In this document: piece after piece, positions 31,348 to 42,855 of the stretch
How positions within the stretch are numbered: the first letter of the stretch is position 1
Layout of the letters: every line of letters starts with the position of its first letter
Assembly: GCA_016169945.1 (NCBI GenBank)
Contig: JADLSH010000367.1
Coordinates: 5,670,501-5,734,500 of the forward strand
DNA from: Trachythela sp. YZ-2020
Lineage: Eukaryota; Cnidaria; Anthozoa; Malacalcyonacea; Clavulariidae
Direction of reading: 5' to 3'
DNA length: 64,000 bases
Notes under the pieces: generated by a model
The model's database searches: none
What the model saw: only the letters and a program-made list of their open reading frames with translations
What the model was told of the DNA's origin: nothing
Position numbers and translations under genes: made by a program

Positions 31348-34300
31348 TCATTTTTCTAGAAAACCAAAAGGAATTGTTGTAAAATCGTTTTTAACCATTC
31401 GTTTATCAAACGTAAACGAAAATACTTTTTTTTCGTCTTTTAAAAAAATTTGTTGATGGTTATGTCTAAAAAATTTACGCTCATAATTAATTGTTATTTT
31501 TTGTTGTCGATCTTCGATACACGATTTTAAAGATTCAAAATCTATTTTTGCATTGTATTCGGCATTTTTACCAAAACCTTTTACAAGCGTTTCTGACATG
31601 ATTTTTTTCTCTACCTCGCCCGTTTTTGGATCCGTATAATCGTACTCGTTTGTTATATAAGAATAACTTTTAGGTCCGGTTGAGCAAAAGTGTTTTATAT
31701 AGATTTCGGAACAATTTTCCGCTTCTAATTTGTCGGTTAATTCGCCGAGAAAATTACCCGTTTTAATAGCAGGAGTGCTCAAATGAATACATGAATCAGT
31801 ATCGTAATATAATACTTTATCCGGTCCGATTTTATTCAACAAATCTAATAATTTTAAACGAGAAAATGCGGTTACATGTGCGGCTATAATAACATTTCGA
31901 TTAGGCATATTTGTTGCAACAGACTCTTTTTTTCTATACGTCACTCGAGCTATTTTATCAGTAATAAAATCCATAGTAGTAACATCGTCAATATTATCAT
32001 TTAGTAAACACAATAGCTGCGTGTACGAATCTATAAAATCAACGACAACAACGTTATCGTTTTGTGCCAATTTACCCCATAACGAATTTAGTAGTTTTTT
32101 CGCAGTGCTGAATTTTTTTTGATGTTGCTTTTATCTAATTTTATCCCTTCGACACGTTCAAAAGCCGCTATAAATTCGTCTATATCTTCGTCGGTTATAC
32201 ATGATTTAGGAATGCCAGAACTTTCTTGTTTAATTTTTAATAAAGTGTTTACATATGCTTCAAAATTTTTTGCTTTTTTACATACTCGTATATTTCGATA
32301 ATCTCAATCATCTTATATTTTTGTTTAATCGCTTCGTTTACTTCTGCTATACACCACGTTCCGTATAAACAACGTTCGTTTTCATTATGTGTACACGATG
32401 ACACGTTTTGCTCTTTAGCACATGTTCGACACAAAGGAAAAATTAATTTACCTTCTAAGCGTAAAGGTAATACGGGAAAATGTAAATTTTGCGGTGGTAA
32501 TATAACACATTTTATTAAACCTATAGATTTTTTAAATTTACTTTCAAACACGCTTCATTGCCTACATGAACTGTCGGATGTTTTATAAGGTATAACCTAT
32601 TTTTTTGCATGTCAGGATATAACGATGTAAAATCATGATATTTTATTTTTTCACCACTTTCTCCAACATCATAATATAATACTGCAGGAGATGTACGTCC
32701 GCCATACAAAGCGTCTTTTGGGTTAAGTGGTAAATGATTAAACAACATATTTTTTTTCTCATATAATTCTTTTTTGGTAAAATTATTTTCTTTTAAAAAA
32801 TCACATTCCCAAACCTCAACGACATTATAATCATGCATTTTTAATTCGTTTGTAAATCTTTTTGTAGCTCTATTTAGATTATAAAACGTTTCATTTACTG
32901 CGGTATTGTATTCGCTTAAATCAAGACATTTTTTACAACCGTGCCAAAAACAACCGTGAAATTGATATACGGTGTTTGTTGTCTCGAAAATATCCGTCAA
33001 CAAAACGTTCTAATATTTTTTCTCACCATGTAATGACAGCTTATAGTCGATAGGTGTCGTTTCATTAATACCCTCTAAATAGATTAAAGCCAATAAACTT
33101 TGATTGACATTTCCTCGATAACCAGTTGCGGGTAATAAAGATAATTGAGTTTTTTCCAAATGATTTATTCTGTATACTTTTAACGCAACACCTGCTATTG
33201 TTATACAGTTTTTATCATAAAAAGGTATTACGTTGCTTATTTCTTCCTGATTGTGTGCGAATAATATAGCTCCTTTTCTTAAAATATCCACATCTGTTTT
33301 ACAATAATAATATATTTCATTTTCGAAAATATACGGTTTTTGACTCTTCTCATTATACCATGTGTTAAATTTTTCAAGTTCTTTCTCATTCATTTTACTC
33401 AAATCGAAGTATTTTTTATCAACTATTTCACCGCGATAAGACAAATCGTAGAAATAATACGGATGATAGCCTTTTACTAACATATCTTCAAATCCTAATG
33501 CCTCTGGAAATTTTGCCAATCTCATGTCCAAAAATAAATAACTGTCTATAAATTTAATATTATGTTCAGGAATTTTCGACGACATAATTTTATTACCGTT
33601 CATAACTAGATCGGGAACGATTTCTTTTTTTACTAATAATTCATGTAAAAAAAATTATCATATCAAAACGACTACCGTTATGAGCAACCCATGTCGAGTC
33701 GGGATGTGCGAGCACAAAATCTACAAAATTGCTCGTCACATTATTTTTAATAACATATTGACGATAACCGCAACATTCGTTTTTTTCTATAGAATTGTCT
33801 GAAAACTCATCATCACCTTCTTCAAAAACATTATTTTTTTCTAAAAATGGATCTCCATCGCATTTATAAAACATTTTTGTATAACACAATAAAAAGGAAT
33901 CAATTCTAAATCCTCATTTTCTTTCGTTTCAAAATCGTAAAAAAATAACGTGGGATGATTAACTTCAGACGGGGCATTAAGAGGTTTCATATAACACTTA
34001 TGATTTTTTTCATACTTCATACATCGATAACACATTTCTTTTTCACAATCATGAAGAACGTAATGATCGGCTTAAAAAAAAAAGAAACGCGGTCTAATTT
34101 TTTGACATGTTTTAGAATAAAAAAATTGTTGGCACGGTGTTGAAGAATTTTTTTTCTTATATCGATTTGTAAACTTTTTTTGTGTGAAATGATTTTGAAA
34201 ACAATGTGCGTTAGTAAATATAACGTTGCAATTACTACATTCATAATATATGCCTTCGTTTTCACATTTTATAATCGACGAATAACATTTTTTACATGTC

Positions 34301-34780
34301 GAATCTAAATGACAAACATGATTAAATTCGTACTCGTGAACACCAAATTTTTTCATACATCTATAACAACTTATCTTGTTTTTTGTAAATAAACTCATGT
34401 TAAGAATTACATCGTAATGTCCTTTATTTAACCACAAAATAACCACGTCGTTAGTAAGACGTAATAATTTTCCATTTTTATCAACTCTCGAATCAAATAC
34501 AATTTTACTTTGGTATTGATCCGAAAATATTATCAAATCGATATTTTGTTTTTTTTAAAAATGTTCATAAATTTTTTCATAATCATTACCATATACTTTA
34601 TCTCCTTCCGTCACACCACATTCTCGATATAATTTTTGTATTTCATTTATTGTAAAAACGTCTTCTAATTTTTTCCCTCTAAATCTATTAATTGTTGAAA
34701 AAAGAATGCAACATTTCCATAAATTGTATAAAATCATCATAAACATTCACGTTAATTTGATGATGTTCGGAAGATAAAAA
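31348..34780 (-). pseudogene. Protein-primed-type family B DNA polymerase, many frameshifts
   Basis: The replicative polymerase of the element. Reading leftward: an N-terminal Cys-rich part (34072-34536, CYRCMKKF, CKKC, CSNC), exonuclease motif I FFYDFET (near 33934), motif II HNGSRFDM (near 33690), motif III YCKTDVDILR (near 33290), then HGCFWHGCKKC (near 32935), motif A KYHDFTSLYPD (near 32632), motif B KLLNSLWGK (near 32085) and motif C YYDTDSCIH (near 31800). The full set of exonuclease and polymerase motifs is present, but spread over at least seven frame segments (31348-32070, 32249-32551, 32521-33003, 33010-33603, 33641-33889, 33841-34035, 34072-34536, 34555-34780). Length near 1,100 residues fits Maverick polymerases. 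It is dead as sequenced. Confidence 0.9.
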
Positions 34781-34791
34781 TTCTGGAAGTT

Positions 34792-35031
34792 TTATTTTTT
34801 TATCTCAATATCTTGTACACGTTTTTTTTTATTTCGTTCTCGTTCATCTTTTTTTCTTCTTTTTAACCAACCAGTGCAACAACAGGTTTTTTCTGTTTTT
34901 TCTTTTTCTTCTATCGATAAGCTATCATCACCGTCGGGACGATCTATTTCAATAATAGACGATTTGTTTACAATAACACAATTTAAATTTACTAAAGGAT
35001 TTTCAATTCCTTTTAAACAAGCATTCCCCAT
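34792..35031 (-). CDS. Short protein with a possible N-terminal lipidation motif
   Basis: 79 residues starting GNACLKGIENPL after the Met, with Gly2 and Cys5 available for myristoylation/palmitoylation, a CCC at residue 50-52 and a Lys/Arg-rich C-terminus. The frame ends in an A-run just before the first visible polymerase segment. It is either a separate small membrane-associated protein or the displaced N-terminus of the polymerase gene. The prediction rests on the residue pattern only, and position 6 is Leu rather than the preferred Ser/Thr. Confidence 0.4.
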   Translation of the reverse strand: MGNACLKGIENPLVNLNCVIVNKSSIIEIDRPDGDDSLSIEEKEKTEKTCCCTGWLKRRKKDERERNKKKRVQDIEIKK

Positions 35032-35173
35032 TTTTGAAAAGAAAAAATCCCTTACTTTTCACCCGTCAATATTTATAACACACTCATGCTTTTTAAAATC
35101 CACAATCTTTATGTAAAGAATATCTTTAACGTAATTTTTTTACTATAAGTATATTATTCTCAAGACAGATAAA

Positions 35174-35774
35174 ATGTCTAGTAAATGGACCGTTGCTAAT
35201 TGGACGGCTATACCATCTTCAAACTCACGTGTTGGCGTTGTAAATAATAGATCGCGCATGCGTCATTTAAATAAACGACGAAAAAAATACTATAACGATT
35301 CTGTAAGAAATGTGGTTCGATGTAAAAGCAATACGTTAAAACGTGAAAGATGTAAAAAACGAACAGCAAAAACCACCAAATGTTGGATACATTTTGGAAA
35401 AGAAAATAATTTAAGAATAAAAAAATCTACCATTAATAATGCCGGAGAAGGTTTATTTGCGTACAAAAAACCTATCGATAAAAATAATAATATAGTAAAA
35501 TACACAGGTAAAAAGACAACCAAACGTGCTATAGATCGAAAATATGGGGAACTTATGCTGTATCTGCAAACGATAGTCGATGTGTAGACGCATGATAGAT
35601 AATAGAAATCGTCAATTTGCGAACGATAATAGAAATCGTCAAAAAATAAACGCAAGCTTTACAGATAGTTTAAAAATTAGAAGTGTCAAAAAAATAAATC
35701 CTCTACAAGAAATTTTTATTAATTACGGTTCTGAATATTGGAAAGAAAATGGAAAAAAAACGAAAAATGGTTAA
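35174..35774 (+). pseudogene. SET-domain (protein lysine methyltransferase-like) gene, two frame breaks
   Basis: It would transfer methyl from S-adenosylmethionine to lysine, possibly on histones or virus proteins. An N-terminal zinc-binding-like motif RCKSNTLKRERCKK...CWIH (about residues 49-73) precedes the SET domain. The SET start reads LRIKKSTINNAGEGLFAYKK (the GxG SAM motif region) then IVKYTGKK. After a frame change in GGGG at about 35549, the overlapping frame contains YAVSANDSRCVDA. A further change near 35590 leads to RNRQFANDN, the N-H-x-x-N-like element, and the end EIFINYGSEYW is the classic C-terminal SET strand. It is divergent from the polymerase gene at 35031. Virus-encoded SET proteins are known in some giant DNA viruses. 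I do not know it as a regular Polinton gene. Confidence 0.7.
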
Positions 35775-36039
35775 ACAAGCAATAAATAAAAAAAATAAAA
35801 TTTATAATAAAATTATAAAATATGTTAATCCGTATATATAAAAAATAGATAGAATAGCTAAAAAAAAAATAAACATTTACGTTTTAATCATCTTAAAAAA
35901 AAAGCAAATAGGCGGGACAATATATCCGACAAAATTCAGACGGGATATAAGATATGAATATTAAACTTCACACTCAACAAACTTCATAAACAAAACACAC
36001 ATACACGCGTATCAAGACTTGGAAAAAGTAGTGAACGAC

Positions 36040-36365
36040 ATGGAAGAAGAAGGAATGAATGATGTTATTAACAAATATTATACGGCACGTCTTGCTGAAG
36101 CGCAAAAAAAGACAATGTGTGATATATACGACGATCTAGAAAACAATATACAGATCTTTATCTTGAATCGTGTGGATATAAAGAAGAAAAAGAATTAAAT
36201 GAAAAACAAAGATTAGATATCGTGTCAAAGACGTGCGAGCGTTGTGAAAAATTTGGAGATTATTTAGAAGAAAATAAACCCTACGAATTAAATTACGACA
36301 GTATGAACACATATTTAAAAATGATAGCATGTCATAAACTTTTTAAACAACAACAATCATATAAT
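36040..36365 (+). pseudogene. Unknown small protein gene, one frameshift
   Basis: ATG 36040 opens EEEGMNDVINKYYTARLAEA. The frame changes near 36150 and continues as a charged helix-rich segment containing CERCEKFGDYLEE, ending LFKQQQSYN at 36365. The CxxC and helix content give no family. Confidence 0.4.
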
Positions 36366-36567
36366 TAAAAAACTATACATTTCCTCTTGATTAGTATGAT
36401 ACAAACACACGTTTATATTTTTTAAAAAACAATTACTTTTATAACAATTTTGACAAACTATATAACTATCGTTTTTAAACAACTCTAATATACTTACATT
36501 ATTTTCGAATACAATAACAATATAATTTCTATATAATAATTCATGTCAAAAACGTCATCAACGCTCG
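36366..36567. other. No gene seen
   Basis: AT-rich spacer between convergent small genes. Only short chance frames. Confidence 0.4.
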
Positions 36568-36720
36568 TTATATATTGAATGTGTATATATATTGAATGTG
36601 TCTATATATTTTATGTACAGGTCTGATACGTTTAATAATATCATGTGAAAAACACGTTTCATATTCTGTATTTATTCTTTCTACAATACGATTTACAACA
36701 GCGTGCGAGAGTGTTGACAT
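36568..36720 (-). CDS. Very small unknown protein, 50 aa
   Basis: Starts STLSHAVVNRIVERINTEYE with coding-like composition. It lies 14 bp downstream of another minus-strand frame (36735-36953). They may be two genes or one frameshifted gene. Confidence 0.35.
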   Translation of the reverse strand: MSTLSHAVVNRIVERINTEYETCFSHDIIKRIRPVHKIYRHIQYIYTFNI

Positions 36721-36734
36721 CTTTCTCTTCTTAA

Positions 36735-36953
36735 TTATATTTCACGCGTTCCAAAAAACACGTCTTTTCGTTGATATTTCACACAGCGTTTTCCAAGATA
36801 TTCGTTTTTGATCAATACTCGATACACGTGTTGCTTTTCACTCTGTCTAAAATATACATAATAGCGTTTATCAATTCGTGATTTAAACGCCAGTATAATT
36901 TTAACTATTTCGTAACTTTTCATCCCGTCATATTTGTGTACATATATCACCAT
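36735..36953 (-). CDS. Unknown small protein, 72 aa
   Basis: Lys/Arg/Tyr-rich frame (SYEIVKIILAFKSRIDKRYY) with no recognised domain, upstream of the 50-aa frame on the same strand. Confidence 0.35.
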   Translation of the reverse strand: MVIYVHKYDGMKSYEIVKIILAFKSRIDKRYYVYFRQSEKQHVYRVLIKNEYLGKRCVKYQRKDVFFGTREI

Positions 36954-36959
36954 TTTTTA

Positions 36960-39276
36960 TAATTAACACACGTTTTCCTAAAAGATTTTTTCCTTTTTCG
37001 TTTCCGTCTTTAGACAGTCTCGTAAAATAGGATCCTTTTTCCACTTTATATTCTCTACTCCTCCTCCACAGGTAAATACATATTTCTCTTTCTGGTCGGT
37101 CGCATTTTAATTATGTTGTCGCAAGTTGTCGCAAGAGCACTTTGAGTACGATCACCTTTGCAAAATATTTACCGCCTGGCAATGAAATTAACACCATTGG
37201 AATCCTTACAAAATAAGCTTTTTAACAGTGGGCTATTTTGCCGACTAAACATTACAGAATCAAAAATACTAAAAGTTTAATCCCAAACATACCTCCAGTC
37301 ATACTTCAGTTCAACTCAAACAATCTTTAATATCTTTTAATATCTTTAATATCTCCACAGACTTCTAATGGTCGAAATTTAGCTTTTTATCTGTGTCTTT
37401 ATTCTGTAAAACTTGGCTGCGATACGGCGAATAGAAATATTTATTTTGAATTTTTTTTTATTTATCTGCTATTTTCCAGCATGCACGCGCTTGCCGTAAT
37501 TTGACTATATATGGTTTGCCCACGCACTTCAGTCCCGACAAAAAGATCTTATATAGGGTATTGTACCCTGAAGAATTCATTCCGGCCACTTAAAAAACCA
37601 TAGCAACAGTCTTTGTTTGTCTTTTGGCCTTTCCCGGTTGTTTTTGTTTGAAAATCCGGTTTGACCTGTGCGCTACATTTCAAATTTCGCCGTAACTTTG
37701 TCAATTTTTATTGTTTTTCTTTGAAAGTTGGTCAGTATGTACTGTTTTTAAAGCTCTATAAAGCGGCATATTAGCGAAGATCACATGGTTTTCAAAACAG
37801 AAGTTATAATCGACCAAACGTACTGAATATATAATTAGTTTACGATATAAATAAATATCAGATTACAAAGGTGTTAAAACTCACGGAGATCTGTAAAACA
37901 ATGTGTTTAGCGATTTGTTTGGCATTAGCCAAGAACAGGTGTGTTTGCTGAATCGATTGGTGGTATTTTCGTCCGTTTTGGGTGAGGGGCGCCAAAGATA
38001 CAAGCGCTCAAAGTCATCATGCTTTGGCGGTTGATGTTCGACGGTGCCGTTTAGAAAGAGTTAAAGAATGTATTTCAAAATTATAATATTCTCCAAAACT
38101 GTCAGGACCACAATATATATTTGTAGTATCTTGAAACGAGTCAACAGGTACATTCATCAAATCATCATCGACAGGGAATTATTCGGTTACACTTAAATGA
38201 CATTTTTCTTCATTATTCGACGTTACATGGTAATATTGTTCTTTTTTTTCATTTACTTGTACCACCATATGAAATTTTTGTTTCGGTTCGGGTACGTACT
38301 CAGGTGCATTAATGCCTGGCTCCAATTTCGTAAGGAGTGGGAAAATAGAAAAAATATATAAAAATGAATAAAAAATTAACAAAGTAAACTATGACTCTCA
38401 TTTTTTGGTTGGAAATGAAGTGCCGATATTTTTCAACCATTTGGTTTCCATGGAAACTGGTCATGTGACAAGATATAAGCGGTGATAATGGAAATTAACT
38501 TAAAGTTTTAAAACACGGCTTGTCGACGCACTAAACATTCATGGATATGTACAAAACTATTATCACGGAATCTTTTGCTCTTATACTACAATGTTGTAAT
38601 TAGAAACTTGAAGATTATGCCATTGGTATGAAAATATTGCTGTGAATACAACAATGTCTCGCACAATGTCAATATAATTTGCACTAAAACGATCGTTCCA
38701 GATTAAAATGTTTACAAGTCTAATTGTAGGACCAAAGTTGGCTGTATTCTAGGCAAAATCTACGTATTAACGACCAACATTAACGTTGTCTTATGCGTCG
38801 ACAAGTCCAACGTGTTTTTCGCGTGATGAATTCGCGCACGCCATTATCATTATAGGCCCCTGCCGTGAAACAAAATATGAAATACAACTATACAATGACT
38901 AATAAACCATTTGCAAGTGCATTCAGATAATATGCTCGGAACAGAGACAAGATAAGTAAAACATGCATGATAAGTACAAATCAATGCGAACAAGAAATGT
39001 GCAAATATTACTGTTGTTCATTTATATATTGAGCAAAATATTCGACAGGAATGCAGTCTTTATAGGATATTATATTTCAACAACAACAATAATTGCTCCC
39101 TTAAGAGTTTAAGAGAAATATGTCGCACTTAAACATCATCACCCAACAAAAGTTTGAATCAACCATACGCTGGGTATTTATTTGTATTTCAAATGTTTTT
39201 TTCAGTGGGAAACTAAAGAGGAATCACAAATCGGTGCTGAATTATTCAGACATAAACGCGCAATAGCGAGCTTTAT
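36960..39276. other. Long stretch without a supported gene, base composition unlike the virus genes
   Basis: Less AT-rich and without the codon-like patterns seen elsewhere in the element. Probably inserted host or transposon DNA next to the palindromic element at 39277, but no borders can be read. A minus-strand frame at 38179-38382 shows no domain. Confidence 0.4.
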
Positions 39277-40315
39277 ATATTACTAAAATCACTAAACTGG
39301 CCACATCCCGCTAAGAATTTCAAACGGGAAAAGACGTTTGATAAACGGGGAAAGACGTTTGATAATTCCAAATTCAATTTTCGTTCAGTCATGTGATCAA
39401 ATTGTTTCATCATTTTGGTCACATGACTTCACGATTTTACAAATTCAGTTTGAAATTTTTTGAATTTACGCGCCAAGCGCCATGAAAAACGATGAATGTT
39501 TATGGCCGGACATACAGCCAAGGAAAAGCCTTACACAAAGACTTACACAAAGACTTACACTTTGACTCCTGTCTCATCAAAAAATTTGATTCTGTGCGGG
39601 TCTAAAGTGTTCATGAAATTAATGTACATCTGACAATATTCGATGTTTTCAGGTGTAAACTTTTCTGCCGAAGGTCGAATCATCCTTTTCCACGTCATTA
39701 TACCGGTAGATAATCGAGTGCGAACGGCTCTTCCTATAGCTGAAATAGAGGGGTTACATGCCGTGAAACGTTCTACGTTTTCTTTTATTTCTTTGTACGG
39801 CATGGACGGCCTATTTTCCTTCAAAATTCTAACAAATTCTAGCTCGGGTTGCTCAAGCGGCGATTTTAAACCACGCACTGAACGATAATACTCTAATCTT
39901 CCCATTTCGCAAAAGTTATTCCAAACTCGCTTGGGAACGCCAGCTGTAACTTTAAATCTACGTTCAATCGCTCGAAAGCTTCCCGTATAATATCCCGTCG
40001 TAACATCTCCACCTTCGAATAAAATTGTGTCTACTATAAGAGACCGTAAGTCTTTGTGTAAGGCTTTTCCTTGGCTGTATGTCCGGCCATAAACCTTCAT
40101 CGTTTTTCATGGCGCTTGGCGCGTAAATTCAAAAAATTTCAAACTGAATTTGTAAAATCGTGAAGTCATGTGACCAAAATGATGAAACAATTTGATCACA
40201 TGACTGAACGAAAATTGAATTTGGAATTATCAAACGTCTTTCCCCGTTTATCAAACGTCTTTTCCCGTTTGAAATTCTTAGCGGGATGTGGCCAGTTTAG
40301 TGATTTTAGTAATAT
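39277..40315 (-). mobile_element. Palindromised Tc1-like element with very long inverted ends
   Basis: The outer about 270 bp at each end (39277-39550 and about 40047-40315) are inverted copies. The left arm repeats, in inverse, the transposase start region including the ATG, so the 3' half of the element has been replaced by an inverted copy of its 5' half. The ends (ACTAAAATCACTAAACTGG and inverse) are nearly perfect. This could fold into a large hairpin. Confidence 0.8.
39555..40100 (-). pseudogene. Tc1-like transposase, truncated after the first catalytic Asp
   Basis: Begins KVYGRTYSQGKALHKDLRSL, followed by HTH-type DNA-binding segments and ends HRIKFFDETGVKV. FFDETG carries the first Asp of the DDE triad, and the protein stops two residues further on, where the inverted arm begins. 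The remaining two catalytic positions are absent, so this copy cannot catalyse transposition. Confidence 0.75.
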
Positions 40316-40698
40316 CAAAGTTCAAAGGTCGCCGCATATTGCATATAATATATTAAACTATAAAACGGCCAATTTTACGCGAAAACATAAAAGTTTACTC
40401 CTCACTGCTGGTTTTTATTATGTAAACTAATCCAATAGCTCATATTTATTGAATTTCAGTTTGATTCGAACGCCAAAACACAATCGAATACTTATAGCTG
40501 TCAAGATGAATTCCTCCTGGCAACATGCTAGACATGTTTAATCGCGCGCGCAACTCGCGCGGACATACCGAGTCAAGCGTGGGTAGAGCCATAGTAGAGC
40601 CAAGCATTAATCTGCCTGAGTATTCTTTCACAATTCCAAAACCAAAATTCTTATATTCATCTGTATCATACAAAGTATGCTTTATTCTACTCTTTATA
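40316..40698. other. Junction region, no supported gene
   Basis: The minus-strand frame at 40446-40721 overlaps the end of the next gene in another frame and shows no coding pattern. Composition is mixed, probably flank of the transposon insertion. Confidence 0.4.
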
Positions 40699-41514
40699 TC
40701 AACCATCGGTAGTATCTTCACTTGAAGAGGATATTTTTCTTGTTAGTCGTGGTTTTTTTCTTAACAATAATGGAGAGTCGTCGTTGTCGTTTTTATTCTC
40801 GTCTTTATCAACATTCCGAAAGGGATCGTCGTAATCCATATATTCGTTATATGCTGTAGTGCTGTATTTATAGTGAATCACGTGTTGTAGAGAATTTTCA
40901 CGAACAAAATTTGATAATCGTTTTAATATTTCTTTTTCTTCAATAATCGTTTTCAAATTTTTATTAATATATATAAATGATTTTTTCACATAATGTGTAG
41001 CGTTGTTAAAAAATTTATAGGATTTTCCCAATAATCGGAATCGTTAAAATTATCTTCGCGTTCGTAAAAAACCCTATCTCCATCCATTTTGGTATTAATT
41101 TAAACATATCTTTATATTTATTTTCAGAAACATCTTTTAAAGCAGCTGGCTTCACATAATCGACATCAACAAAACATAAACGTCTTCCAATCGTTAAATC
41201 TAAACAAATCGGTAAAACAAAAAACATTTTTCGTCTAAACCATCTATAGTGTACACATAATAATTTCGCATTTCGTATTTTTCTTCATAAATACCGGTGA
41301 GTATATATTGAAAATTTTGGTTTAATCTACTAATACCGCAACATACTGTATGATATTTTTTTTGCAACGATTTTAAAAAACAATCAAACTCTGTTTTTAC
41401 ACCTGTTGATAAACCGTAAAAAATAAAACTTGTTGACTCAAGTTTTTCTATTTGTAATTCATCTACTTTACCAAAACTACGTTTGGATGATGCGTAGCAT
41501 TTTGCAACATCCAT
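40699..41514 (-). pseudogene. Unknown right-arm protein gene, about 270 aa, two frameshifts
   Basis: Reading leftward from ATG 41514 (DVAKCYASSKRSFGKVDEL), the frame changes near 41215 (…GLDEKCFLF into PICLDLTIGRRLCFVDVDY) and again near 41030 into a segment ending in an acidic/basic tail (DNDDSPLLLRKKPRLTRK then ISSSSED). The LLLRKKPRLTRK stretch resembles a nuclear localisation signal. No domain is recognised. Confidence 0.45.
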
Positions 41515-41525
41515 AACGAATGTGA

Positions 41526-41720
41526 TTATGTTGTTTCTGTCCTATTTATATGTTTTAGAAGATTTTCAAAAATACCATTCATAATTTTCAAACGTGTTTC
41601 TAAACTTAAATCTTCACATAACATAAAACCAATATGACGAAAAAATAACGTATTATAATCGTTATTTTTTATAAAAAAATAATCAAAAAATTTCATATAT
41701 CTCTTATACTCGATATCCAT
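41526..41720 (-). CDS. Unknown protein, 64 aa
   Basis: Intact frame, aromatic N-terminus (YKRYMKFFDYFFIKNNDY), helical C-terminus. Ends 11 bp before the next gene on the same strand, so a transcription unit of minus-strand genes is likely. Confidence 0.45.
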   Translation of the reverse strand: MDIEYKRYMKFFDYFFIKNNDYNTLFFRHIGFMLCEDLSLETRLKIMNGIFENLLKHINRTETT

Positions 41721-42038
41721 AATTAAAACGACGTATTCTATACCAAAACTTTTTATTTATAATAGGACAACCGGCGCACTGTACCATTACCTTATAGTCG
41801 GGAAAAAATCGTTTCATATATAATAAAACAACGGTGTTATATTGAGGTTTACTAAATTCTACAAACACACGTAAACATTTATTTTCATTTTTTACATATA
41901 AATTCTCTATATCATTTTTTAGAAAATCATTTTTAAACCATGGTTGTTGAAAAAATATATCTCTATTTTCAATATTTTTTGATTTTCTTTTTCATTTATA
42001 AATTTTAATTCGTATTTATAATGCTCGTTACGATTCAT
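41704..42038 (-). pseudogene. Member of the right-arm RDIFFQ family, frameshifted
   Basis: Starts NRNEHYKYELKFINEKENQK. After a frame change near 41980 the sequence has RDIFFQQPWF, then CLRVFVEFSKPQYNTVVLLY and RFFPDYKVMV, ending at 41704. The gene at 44074-44487 shows the same ordered blocks (FKFINKQ, RDIFFQETFF, CLKVYVEY, NEFFPSY). This is therefore a paralogue in opposite orientation. Its start overlaps the stop of the frame at 42035-42151 by ATGA. Confidence 0.5.
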
Positions 42039-42151
42039 TCCAACGTATCCATACGCATATCATCAAATGATAAAAATATTTTATCATAATCTTTTAAAAA
42101 CATACTCTTGGTCATATAACGATCGCAATATAACGCACTACACACACACAT
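42035..42151 (-). CDS. Tiny unknown protein, 38 aa
   Basis: CVCSALYCDRYMTKSMFLKD then a DDMRMDTLE end, overlapping the next gene by ATGA. Small, so only modest support. Confidence 0.3.
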   Translation of the reverse strand: MCVCSALYCDRYMTKSMFLKDYDKIFLSFDDMRMDTLE

Positions 42152-42232
42152 TTTTACATGTACATCCTATAGGTTTTACATGATCACATTTTGTATATAA
42201 TAAAAGATATCTTCCAGGATCGCGTAATATTC

Positions 42233-42529
42233 CTACGCGTTAGGATCGTGCGGTCTTTTCCGCAACACGGCTTCATAGATTTTCTCTTCAGGAATGTTTT
42301 TTTCATCGTCAATATTCAATTTTTTTTTTAATTCTTCAATACATTGTTCGTTATAATATAGTTTAATAATTTCTTCTTCAAACCATTCGCACAGTATATA
42401 CGCACTTTTTGCATCTTTTGCTCTTTTTTCTAACGCTCCAAAAACTCGCTTGTATTCTTCACAATAATAGGAATTTTTACGTACAAAAAACATATCGCGA
42501 AGTCGTTCGATTATTTTCTCACTCGTCAT
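42233..42529 (-). CDS. Right-arm duplicated gene, copy 1 (98 aa)
   Basis: Intact charged helix-rich protein: KIIERLRDMFFVRKNSYYC, WFEEEIIKLYYNEQCIEELK, EKIYEAVLRKRPHDP at the end. The same gene, in decayed form, occurs 650 bp to the right (42856-43198). Immediately upstream (42534-42660) lies a truncated copy of the gene at 43190-43528, so the gene pair was duplicated together. Confidence 0.55.
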   Translation of the reverse strand: MTSEKIIERLRDMFFVRKNSYYCEEYKRVFGALEKRAKDAKSAYILCEWFEEEIIKLYYNEQCIEELKKKLNIDDEKNIPEEKIYEAVLRKRPHDPNA

Positions 42530-42855
42530 ATCGTCGTTATGCTGTCTTTACCAAATTTTACACGATTATTTACAATACCCAACGGACGTTGATCCAGAAT
42601 CTTTTCGTAATAATCGTCCAATACCTTCTGCGACAATATCCGATTTTTATTTTTCTATATTTTACTCTTTATGAGCATGTATTCCTACAAACGAAGTATA
42701 GCCAAGACTACCATTGTAACAACTCAGTCGACAAGCCATTTTTCAAAAAAAAACACGCACACACATATATATAACAAAAAATTTATTCATTTTCCTATAA
42801 TAACAATTATTCATTTTTTTTGTATTCGGCACATTCACATCCGAAAGGTTTTACA

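Noticed and set aside
38179..38382. Minus-strand 67-aa frame
   Set aside because: Isolated chance frame in non-coding DNA; no domain, no neighbour in the same unit.
40446..40721. Minus-strand 91-aa frame at the right side of the palindromic element
   Set aside because: Overlaps the end of a better supported gene in another frame and shows no domain or composition match to the virus genes.
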